Under the pieces are notes generated by a model that did not search any database, was not told the origin of the DNA, and saw nothing but the letters and a program-made list of their open reading frames with translations. 64,000 bases of DNA, taken from contig NZ_FOTM01000005.1 in the NCBI RefSeq assembly GCF_900114565.1, forward strand, positions 165,928-229,927, read 5' to 3'. This document shows positions 26,111 through 33,100 of the stretch, piece by piece. The number at the start of each line of letters is the position of its first letter. Position 1 is the first letter of the stretch. A program made the translations under genes and the position numbers. The DNA is from Leifsonia sp. CL147 (lineage in GTDB: Bacteria; Actinomycetota; Actinomycetes; Actinomycetales; Microbacteriaceae).

Positions 26111-27004
26111 ATGGTCCTTCCGGTGCGCCCTACGCGACCCGAGTCCATCCCGATGTTCCCGCGCCTGCGCCCGCTCGCGGCGGCGTTCGCCGTCACGGCG
26201 GCGCTCGTCCTGGTTCCGGCCGCCGCGGTGGCGGAGCCGCCCACGCCGTTCGAGCCGGGCGACATCATCAGCGACGACAGCTTCTTCAACCCGGATGCGA
26301 TGACGGCCGGGCAGATCCAGCACTTCCTCGAGGGACGCTCGTGCCATCCCCGAGACGCGTCGCCGTGCCTCGCCGACTTCCGGATGGACTCCCCGGCCCA
26401 GGCCGCCTCGAAGGACCGCTGCGCAGCGATGCCCGGGCGCGACCACGAGCGGGCAAGCAGCATCATCGCGCGGGTGGCAGCCGCCTGCACGATCAGTCCG
26501 CGGGTGCTGCTCGTCCTGCTGCAGAAGGAGCAGTCGCTGCTCACCGCACCGAGTGCCGCCGGCTACCAGAGGGCGACCGGCTACGCCTGCCCGGACACCG
26601 CGGCCTGCGACGCGCGCTACTTCGGCTTCTTCAACCAGGTGTACCGGGCGGCGTGGCAGTTCCGGGAGTACACCGTCCATCCGCAGGACTGGCGCTATCG
26701 CATCGGCGGAAACAGCATCCAGTACCACCCGGATGCCGCGTGCGGCGCGAGCACAGTGAGGATCGTCAACCAGGCGACGGCCAACCTCTACAACTACACG
26801 CCGTACCAGCCGAACGACGAGACGCTCAGTGCGCCTGCGGGCGAGGGCGGCGCCTGCTCGGCGTACGGCAACCTCAACTTCTCGCGGCTGTACGCCGAGT
26901 GGTTCGGGTCGCCGCTGGCGGTGCGCTACGCGGGATTCGTCGAATCCTGTCTCGTGTACGAAGGCGGCTTCGGCTGTCCGCAGCGTTCGCCGCTGCAGCC
27001 GTGA
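26111..27004 (+). CDS. Conserved secreted actinobacterial protein
   Basis: 297 residues. A signal peptide ends near AAAVAEPP. The body has pairs of Cys (RSCHPRDASPC, KDRCAAM, AAACTI, GYACPDTAACD, DAACGAS, GGACSA) and the conserved block PRVLLVLLQKEQSLLT, then YFGFFNQVYRAAWQF and LYNYTPYQPN. This type recurs in actinobacteria; the helix with KEQ recalls lysozyme-like folds, but I cannot assign an activity. Start uncertain: ATG 26111 or 26153, the latter giving a more usual signal peptide length. Confidence 0.78.
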   Translation: MVLPVRPTRPESIPMFPRLRPLAAAFAVTAALVLVPAAAVAEPPTPFEPGDIISDDSFFNPDAMTAGQIQHFLEGRSCHPRDASPCLADFRMDSPAQAASKDRCAAMPGRDHERASSIIARVAAACTISPRVLLVLLQKEQSLLTAPSAAGYQRATGYACPDTAACDARYFGFFNQVYRAAWQFREYTVHPQDWRYRIGGNSIQYHPDAACGASTVRIVNQATANLYNYTPYQPNDETLSAPAGEGGACSAYGNLNFSRLYAEWFGSPLAVRYAGFVESCLVYEGGFGCPQRSPLQP

Positions 27005-27063
27005 CAGGGAGAGGCGCCGGACGGTCCGCCATCGTGCATGCCCCGGAGGGCATACGGGCGCGC

Positions 27064-27069
27064 TACCCT
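27064..27069 (+). promoter_or_regulatory. -10 hexamer of leaderless plsC transcript
   Basis: TACCCT, 6 nt, GTG at 27076. The preceding GCG and the spacing are identical to those of the blaI start. Confidence 0.58.
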
Positions 27070-27075
27070 CGAAGG

Positions 27076-27834
27076 GTGAGCATCGACGAGCCCGACGATG
27101 GTGCCGCCGAGGTGAAGAGGCCCGGCGCGCTGTACTTCCTCGGCCGCGTCCTGATGGCCCCGCTGCTCAAGCTGATCTACCGCCCGCGCGTGATCGGCAA
27201 GCGCAACGTCCCCAAGCAGGGCAAGGTCATCCTCGCCAGCAATCACCTGTCGTTCATCGACTCGATCGTCATCCCGATGACGGCCCCGCGGCGGGTGCAG
27301 TTCCTGGCGAAGTCCAGCTACTTCGAGGGCAGCGGGCTGAAGGGACGCGTCTCCCGCAGCTTCTTCACGGCGATCGGCGCGGTCGGCGTCAAGCGCGGAG
27401 CGGGGGCCGCCGCCCAGGAGGCGCTGGACCAGTCCCGCCGGATCATCGAGACGGGATCCGCTTTCGCCCTCTACCCCGAGGGGACGCGTTCGCTCGACGG
27501 ACGCCTCTACAAGGGGCGGACCGGGATCGGCTGGCTGGCGCTGACCACCGGTGCCGTCGTCGTCCCGGTCGGTCTCGTCGGCACCGACCAGATGCAGCCG
27601 GTCGGAGCGCGCTTCCCCCGGCCTCACCGGATCACGGTCACCTTCGGTCAGCCGATCGACGTGTCGCGCTTCGGGCCGCCCGAGTCCGGACGGGCTCGGC
27701 GTCAGGCGACGGATGCCATCATGGCGGCCATCCACGAGCTCACCGGTCAGGAACTGGCCGGGGTCTACAACGAATCCCCCCCGGCGAACGCCGTCGAGCG
27801 CGTCAAGCGCGCCCTGCGCCCCGAGCGTCTCTGA
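27076..27834 (+). CDS. 1-acylglycerol-3-phosphate acyltransferase (PlsC-like)
   Basis: 252 residues. Acyltransferase motif I NHLSFIDS (NHX4D) and motif III-like YPEGTRS are present, with GRTGIGWLAL and VPVGLVGTD following. A hydrophobic stretch near residues 18-33 anchors it to the membrane inner face. It should acylate lysophosphatidate or a related lipid intermediate. GTG start in the leaderless arrangement. Convergent with osmC across the palindrome at 27879-27938. Confidence 0.88.
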   Translation: MSIDEPDDGAAEVKRPGALYFLGRVLMAPLLKLIYRPRVIGKRNVPKQGKVILASNHLSFIDSIVIPMTAPRRVQFLAKSSYFEGSGLKGRVSRSFFTAIGAVGVKRGAGAAAQEALDQSRRIIETGSAFALYPEGTRSLDGRLYKGRTGIGWLALTTGAVVVPVGLVGTDQMQPVGARFPRPHRITVTFGQPIDVSRFGPPESGRARRQATDAIMAAIHELTGQELAGVYNESPPANAVERVKRALRPERL

Positions 27835-27878
27835 CGCCGCCCCCGCCCCCCGCGTCTCCCCCGCCTCACCTCCCACCG

Positions 27879-27938
27879 TCGAGTCCGCAGAGACTGCACG
27901 GCCGCACGGCGTGTCGCGTGCAGTCTCTGCGGACTCGA
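27879..27938. repeat. Intergenic palindrome B1 (family B)
   Basis: Perfect 21-bp arms at 27879-27899 and 27918-27938 (TCGAGTCCGCAGAGACTGCA...) enclose an 18-nt loop containing CGGCGTGTCG, the core shared with palindromes A1 and A3. It lies between convergent plsC and osmC and could terminate both. Confidence 0.9.
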
Positions 27939-27997
27939 TGGCGGGGCGGACTCGATGGCGGGGCGGACTCGACGGCGGGGCGGACTCGACGGTGGGG
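27930..27997. repeat. Four 17-bp tandem units continuing palindrome B1
   Basis: CGGACTCGAYGGYGGGG starts at 27930, 27947, 27964 and 27981. The first unit is the outer end of the right arm of B1, so the arm appears to have been multiplied. Confidence 0.85.
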
Positions 27998-28003
27998 CTG
28001 GAG

Positions 28004-28477
28004 TCAGGCGAGGGTGAGGGTCGAGGGGGTGTGGTGGACCGGGAAGTTCACGCTCGCGGCGATGAAGCACTTCTCGGCGGCCGGTTCGTGGAGGCTCGCG
28101 GCGAGCTCCGCCTGGGCGGGGTCGGCGATGGTCACCCGCGGGCGCAGGTTCGCCTCGGTGAAGTGGCCGCCGCCGTTGCCGGTCTGCTCCATCGTGCCGG
28201 TGGCCGCGTCCGTGTAGCCGACGACGACGACTCCCGCCCGTGCCGCTTCGGCGAGGTAGCTGAGCATATGGCACTGCGCCAGGGCGGCGAGCAGCAGCTC
28301 CTCCGGGTTCCAGCGGTCGGTGTCGCCGAAGAACGTGCGGTCGGCAGAACCCTCGATCGAGTGCTTGCCGGCGGCGCTCACGACGTGATCGCGCCCGTAC
28401 TCTTTGTAGCCGCTGGTCCCGCTCCCCCTGTTGCCCGTCCACTGCAGGTCGATCGCGTATCCATGCTCCAGCTTCAT
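28004..28477 (-). CDS. OsmC-family peroxide-detoxifying protein
   Basis: 157 residues. OsmC/Ohr fold with two separated cysteines (ALAQCHMLSYLAEAA and AAEKCFIAASVNFPV), the thiols that reduce organic hydroperoxides in this family. The NPEELLLAALAQCH stretch is diagnostic. ATG at 28477 with CGGAGC upstream. It probably protects against organic peroxides or osmotic/oxidative stress; OsmC versus Ohr subgroup is unresolved. Single gene, divergent from the aminotransferase at 28594. Confidence 0.88.
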   Translation of the reverse strand: MKLEHGYAIDLQWTGNRGSGTSGYKEYGRDHVVSAAGKHSIEGSADRTFFGDTDRWNPEELLLAALAQCHMLSYLAEAARAGVVVVGYTDAATGTMEQTGNGGGHFTEANLRPRVTIADPAQAELAASLHEPAAEKCFIAASVNFPVHHTPSTLTLA

Positions 28478-28593
28478 GCTCCGATTCTCGCACCCGGGAC
28501 CGGACGGCCGTGCCCACCAGCGACCATCGCTCGTCCACACGGACGGTGCTCGCCCCATCGCCTGGAGCCCTCCGGGATAGACTCGACGGCATC

Positions 28594-29955
28594 ATGACCG
28601 ACACCGTCAGCACCCCCGCGCCCGTCTACTCCGTTCCACAAGAACGCCGTATCGTCACGGCCATCCCCGGCCCGAAATCGCAGGAACTGCACGAGCGCCG
28701 CCTGGCCGTCGTGCCGACCGGCGTCTCCTCCGCGCTGCCCATCTACATCGCGCGCGCCAACGGCGCCGTCCTCGTGGATGTGGACGGCAACCAGTTCGTC
28801 GACTTCGGCGCGGGCATCGGCGTCACCACGGTCGGCCACACCGAGACGGCGGTCGTCGAGGCCGCCGCGGGTCAGCTGCAGGACGTCATCCACACCCTCT
28901 TCACCATCACGCCCTACGAGGAGTACGTGCGGGTCGCCGAGCTGCTCGCCCAGTACACGCCCGGCGATCACGCCAAGAAGTCGGTGCTCGTCAACTCCGG
29001 CGCGGAGGCCGTCGAGAACGGCGTGAAGATCGCGCGCAAGTTCACCGGTCGCCGCGCTGTCGCGGTCCTCGATCACGCCTACCACGGCCGCACCAACCTC
29101 ACGATGGCGATGAACTACAAGGCGATGCCCTACGCGACCGGGTTCGGCCCTTTCGCCGGCGACGTCTACCATGTGCCCAACTCCTACCCGTACCGCGACG
29201 GGCTCAGCGGTCCGGAAGCGGCCGCGCGCACCATCGCCTATCTGGAGAAGGTCATCGGCGCCTCCGATCTCGCGTGCCTCGTCGCCGAGCCGATCCAGGG
29301 CGAGGGCGGCTTCATCGTCCCCGCGGAGGGCTACCTCGCAGCGCTCCAGGACTGGTGCACGGCGAACGGCGTCGTCTTCATCGCGGATGAGATCCAGAGC
29401 GGGATGGCGCGCACCGGCGCCTTCTACGCGAGCGAGCACTTCGGCCTCGTCCCCGATCTGGTGCTCAGCGCCAAGGGCATCGCCGGCGGGCTCCCCCTCG
29501 CCGCCGTCACCGGCCGCGCCGAGATCATGGACTCCGCGCAGCCGGGCGGCCTCGGCGGCACGTTCGGGGGCAACCCCGTGGCGGCCGCGGCCGCAGTCGC
29601 CGTCTTCGAGACGATCGAGCGAAACGATCTTCTCGCGGAGGCCGAGCGCATCGAGAGGGCGCTGAAGCCGGCACTGCTTGAACTGCAGGAGAAGTACGAC
29701 ATCATCGGCGACGTGCGCGGCATCGGCGCCATGATCGCGATCGAGCTCGTGAAGCCGGGAACCGCTCAGACGACCAAAGAGCCCAACCCCGACGCCGTCA
29801 ACCGGATCATCGCGTCGGCCGCCCAGCAGGGCATCCTCTTCCTCAATGCGGGGACCTGGGGCAACGTGCTCCGGTTCCTCCCGAGCCTCGCCGTGTCCGA
29901 CGAGCTGATCGCCGACGCCGTGTCGGTGATCGACGACGCCATCGCAGCGCTGTGA
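28594..29955 (+). CDS. gabT: Class III aminotransferase, 4-aminobutyrate type (second copy)
   Basis: 453 residues, paralogue of 23193-24530: same sequence landmarks [47 protein letters not shown], and PLP lysine in [14 protein letters not shown]. The two differ enough to be old duplicates. ATG 28594 lies 10 nt after TAGACT, so the leader is at most a few bases. Its stop overlaps the asparaginase start (GTGA), suggesting a joint role in amino-acid nitrogen release. Substrate could be GABA or another omega-amino acid. Confidence 0.88.
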   Translation: MTDTVSTPAPVYSVPQERRIVTAIPGPKSQELHERRLAVVPTGVSSALPIYIARANGAVLVDVDGNQFVDFGAGIGVTTVGHTETAVVEAAAGQLQDVIHTLFTITPYEEYVRVAELLAQYTPGDHAKKSVLVNSGAEAVENGVKIARKFTGRRAVAVLDHAYHGRTNLTMAMNYKAMPYATGFGPFAGDVYHVPNSYPYRDGLSGPEAAARTIAYLEKVIGASDLACLVAEPIQGEGGFIVPAEGYLAALQDWCTANGVVFIADEIQSGMARTGAFYASEHFGLVPDLVLSAKGIAGGLPLAAVTGRAEIMDSAQPGGLGGTFGGNPVAAAAAVAVFETIERNDLLAEAERIERALKPALLELQEKYDIIGDVRGIGAMIAIELVKPGTAQTTKEPNPDAVNRIIASAAQQGILFLNAGTWGNVLRFLPSLAVSDELIADAVSVIDDAIAAL

Positions 29956-31004
29956 GCACGGAACGCGTCGGCTCGGTGACGAGCTCGTCCGGGACGGCTT
30001 CCGGACCCGCGGTGTTCGGGGTGGAGGAGGCGGTGGAGCTGGCGGCGGTCGAGCGCAGTGGCTTCGTGGAGTCGCGGCACTCGGGATCCGCTGTCGTGCT
30101 GGGTCCGGACGGCGCCGTGGTCCGCAGCCTCGGCGCTCCGGAACGCCCGGTGTTCCCGCGATCGAGCATGAAGCCGTTCCAGGCAGTCGCGGTGATGGGC
30201 GCGGGAGTTCCACTGGAGGGTGCGAGCGCTGTCCTCGCCACGGCCAGCCACGCGGGAACGCCCGCGCACCTCTCCGTCGTGCGGACGCTCCTCGCCCAGG
30301 CGCAGCTGACGGAGGACGCCCTCCGCTGCCCGCCGGACTGGCCGCTGGACACCGCAGCACGCGACGAACTCGTCCGAGCGGGCGAGCACAAGCACCCGGT
30401 TTACATGAACTGCTCCGGCAAGCACGCCGCCATGCTGTGGGCCTGCCGGATCAACGGATGGCCGACCGAGAGCTACCTCGATCCGCAGCATCCACTGCAG
30501 CAGCACATCCGCGACACCGTGGAGCGGCTGACCGGCGAGAAGGTCGTGGCGACCGGCATCGACGGCTGCGGTGCGCCGGTGCACGCCATGTCGCTGCTCG
30601 CGCTCGCCCGCGGCATCCAGCGCATCGCCACCGCCTCCACGGGCTCGCCGTTCGCGCTGTTCCGTAACGCCGCGATCCTCACCAACGCGGTTCTCGCCGA
30701 CGGGTGGGCAATCGACGGTCCCGGACGCGCCAACACCGTCGTCATCGACGAGCTCGGCGTCTTCGCCAAGGGGGGCGCCGAGGGCGTCATGGTCATGACC
30801 GCGCCCGACGGCACCACGGTGACGCTCAAGATGCTCGACGGGAGTCCGCGGGCCGCATCCATCGTCGCCCTCCGCCTGCTGGCCGACGCCGGCGCGCTCA
30901 CGCACGAGGACGTCGACCGCGTCGTCCCCGGCCTCGACCTGGCGGTCCTCGGCCGCGGCGCCCCCGTCGGCGCCATCCGCGCCTCCTACGCCCCGTCCGC
31001 CTGA
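29952..31004 (+). CDS. Asparaginase II (Rhizobium-type L-asparaginase)
   Basis: 350 residues. Shows FPRSSMKPFQA (Ser-x-x-Lys), MNCSGKHAAML and GIDGCGAP motifs of the AnsII/ReAV family, in which Ser/Lys pairs and a Cys-Lys-Cys zinc site form the active centre. It should hydrolyse asparagine to aspartate and ammonia. No signal peptide. GTG at 29952 overlaps the gabT stop, so the two are translationally coupled. Unrelated to the E. coli-type asparaginases. Confidence 0.87.
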   Translation: MSTERVGSVTSSSGTASGPAVFGVEEAVELAAVERSGFVESRHSGSAVVLGPDGAVVRSLGAPERPVFPRSSMKPFQAVAVMGAGVPLEGASAVLATASHAGTPAHLSVVRTLLAQAQLTEDALRCPPDWPLDTAARDELVRAGEHKHPVYMNCSGKHAAMLWACRINGWPTESYLDPQHPLQQHIRDTVERLTGEKVVATGIDGCGAPVHAMSLLALARGIQRIATASTGSPFALFRNAAILTNAVLADGWAIDGPGRANTVVIDELGVFAKGGAEGVMVMTAPDGTTVTLKMLDGSPRAASIVALRLLADAGALTHEDVDRVVPGLDLAVLGRGAPVGAIRASYAPSA

Positions 31005-31058
31005 GCTCGCGCCCCACCATCGAGCCCACGCCCCGTCCGCCTGCGCCCAGCCCCACCG

Positions 31059-31117
31059 TCGAGTACACGAAGACTGCACGTTTTGCGCTCAGAAACGTGC
31101 AATCTTCGTGTACTCGA
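31059..31117. repeat. Intergenic palindrome B2 (family B)
   Basis: Arms of 25 bp (31059-31083 and 31093-31117) with one mismatch and a 9-nt loop. The arms begin TCGAGT and carry GACTGCACG like B1, with similar CCCACCG flanks. The rest of 31005-31294 is G+C-rich non-coding DNA plus the ald leader. Confidence 0.9.
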
Positions 31118-31294
31118 GGGTGGGACGGAATCGTGGGCGGGGCGGTGCGCGGGGCGGGGGGCGCAACGGAATCGTCTGCGCAGGCGGCGTGGGGACGCGA
31201 AATCAGTACCGGGTTCCGTGGTTTTCAGTCGAAATCCTCCGTGAAGACGGCTATGGTGAGAGCGAACCATCACGTCGAGTGCCGAAGGAGCCCC

Positions 31295-32410
31295 ATGAAG
31301 GTCGCGATCCCCCGTGAGATCAAGAACAACGAGTTCCGGGTGGCGATCACCCCCTCCGGCGTGCACGACCTGGTCGGCGCGGGTCACGAGGTCTTCGTCG
31401 AGTCGAGTGCGGGCGTCGGATCGTCGATCCCGGATGAGCTGTACGCCGGTGCGGGCGCGACCATCCTCCCGGACGCGGCGTCCACGTGGGCGGCCGGCGA
31501 CCTCATCCTCAAGGTGAAGGAGCCCATCGAGAGCGAGTACGGCTATTTCCGGCGCGGGCTCGTCCTGTTCACCTACCTGCACCTCGCCGCCGACGAGGCG
31601 CTCACCCGTGCGCTGATGGACGGCGGCGTGACGGCCATCGCCTATGAGACCGTGCAGCTGCCGACCCGCGCACTGCCTCTCCTCGCCCCGATGAGCGAGG
31701 TCGCCGGACGCCTGGCACCGATCGTCGGCGCCAACACGATGCTGAAGCCGAACGGCGGACCGGGGCTCCTCGTCCCCGGTGTGCCCGGGACGCATCCGGC
31801 CGTCGTCACGGTCCTCGGCGGCGGCGTCGCCGGCACGAACGCGATCTCGGTCGCTGTCGGCCTCGGCGCCGAGGTCACGGTACTCGACACCAACATCCAG
31901 CGCCTCCGCGAGCTCGACGCCCTCTACGCCGGGCGCATCAAGACGATCGCGTCGAACAGCTTCGAGATCGACAAGGCCGTCGTCGTCTCCGACCTGGTGA
32001 TCGGCTCCGTCCTGGTGCCCGGGGCGAAGGCGCCGAAGCTGGTCACCAATGAGATGGTGTCGCGGATGAAGGCGGGCAGCGTCCTCGTCGACATCGCCGT
32101 CGACCAGGGCGGATGCTTCGAGGACTCCCACCCGACCACGCACGCCGACCCCACCTTCACGGTCCACCAGTCACTGTTCTACTGCGTCGCGAACATGCCG
32201 GGCGCCGTCCCGCACACGTCCACCTACGCGCTGACCAACGCGACCCTGCCGTACGCACGCGCCATCGCGAACCGCGGCTGGCAGGAGGCGCTCCGTGCCG
32301 ACGCATCCCTCGCCCTCGGTCTGAACGTGCACGACGGCCACGTCACCAACGCGGGCGTGGCCTCCGCGCACGGCCTGGACGCCATCCCCGTCTCCGACGC
32401 CCTCGCCTGA
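31295..32410 (+). CDS. ald: Alanine dehydrogenase
   Basis: 371 residues; NAD-dependent interconversion of L-alanine with pyruvate and ammonia. MKVAIPREIKNNEFRVAITP is the family N-terminus, with the substrate-binding Lys and His in LILKVKEP and FTYLHLA, and the Rossmann motif VLGGGVAGTNA near residue 170. ATG 31295 has GAAGGAG 4 nt upstream; TATGGT at 31252 is a possible -10. With gabT and asparaginase just upstream it fits a nitrogen-recycling neighbourhood. Confidence 0.96.
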   Translation: MKVAIPREIKNNEFRVAITPSGVHDLVGAGHEVFVESSAGVGSSIPDELYAGAGATILPDAASTWAAGDLILKVKEPIESEYGYFRRGLVLFTYLHLAADEALTRALMDGGVTAIAYETVQLPTRALPLLAPMSEVAGRLAPIVGANTMLKPNGGPGLLVPGVPGTHPAVVTVLGGGVAGTNAISVAVGLGAEVTVLDTNIQRLRELDALYAGRIKTIASNSFEIDKAVVVSDLVIGSVLVPGAKAPKLVTNEMVSRMKAGSVLVDIAVDQGGCFEDSHPTTHADPTFTVHQSLFYCVANMPGAVPHTSTYALTNATLPYARAIANRGWQEALRADASLALGLNVHDGHVTNAGVASAHGLDAIPVSDALA

Positions 32411-32455
32411 CGTCCTCGCGACCCCTTCGCTGACATCCTCGTAAAGCAGTGCCGG

Positions 32456-33100
32456 TCAGGAGACGTCGAACCAGTGGTCGCCGATCTCGACGCGGGTGCC
32501 GCGGGTGACCCGGTAGCGCCGCCCGGCCTCGCACTGTCGGGCGACACCGCCGAGGGGATGCGCGACCGTTCCGTTGCCGGAGTAGCGGTCGCAGATCCAC
32601 AGCTCGTCGCCCTCCAGACCGAATTCGAGGTGCGTCTTGGACACGCTGCGGCCGGGGTCGGAGACCACGACCACCTGGTCGACGTGCTCTCCGGGCTGCG
32701 TGATCGGCCGGCGACCGATGAGCCCCGATCCGGACACCTCGACCACATCCCCGGTCGAGAAGCTCAGCGTGTAGGAGCGGTGGAGCGGTGGATGCGCGCG
32801 CGGCGCCTCCTCCATCGGCACGATGGTCATGGCCTGCGTGGGCGGCAGGCCGTCCTCATCCAGTTCGACACCGTCCGGGAAGCGCCCCGCGATCGCAGGG
32901 GCCGGCGGCCGTTCGGCGAGCCGGTCGCCCAGGATCGAGCGGTCGGTGAGGATGGAGGTGTCGGACGGGCGCGGGTCGGCCAGCTCGGGCGCGCGCACCC
33001 GGGAGGCCGTGACGGAGCTCCCGCAGAGCGGGCAGAAGAGGGTACCGTCCGCCAGCTCCGAACCGCACACGCGACAGCTCATCGTTCCCGTCCCCTTCAT
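32456..33100 (-). CDS. Zinc-ribbon FHA-domain protein
   Basis: 214 residues. An N-terminal zinc ribbon (CRVCGSEL...CPLCGSS) is followed by a low-complexity acidic linker with Thr-rich motifs (DTSILTDRSIL, PPTQAMTIVPMEE) and a C-terminal FHA domain (about 120-214; GLIGRRPI, RSVSKTHLEF, DRYSGNGTV). FHA domains read phosphothreonine; the linker threonines could be kinase sites (inference). Start ATG 33100 overlaps the transglutaminase-like stop (ATGA); ATG 33082 is possible. Last gene of the kinase/MoxR block. Confidence 0.88.
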   Translation of the reverse strand: MKGTGTMSCRVCGSELADGTLFCPLCGSSVTASRVRAPELADPRPSDTSILTDRSILGDRLAERPPAPAIAGRFPDGVELDEDGLPPTQAMTIVPMEEAPRAHPPLHRSYTLSFSTGDVVEVSGSGLIGRRPITQPGEHVDQVVVVSDPGRSVSKTHLEFGLEGDELWICDRYSGNGTVAHPLGGVARQCEAGRRYRVTRGTRVEIGDHWFDVS

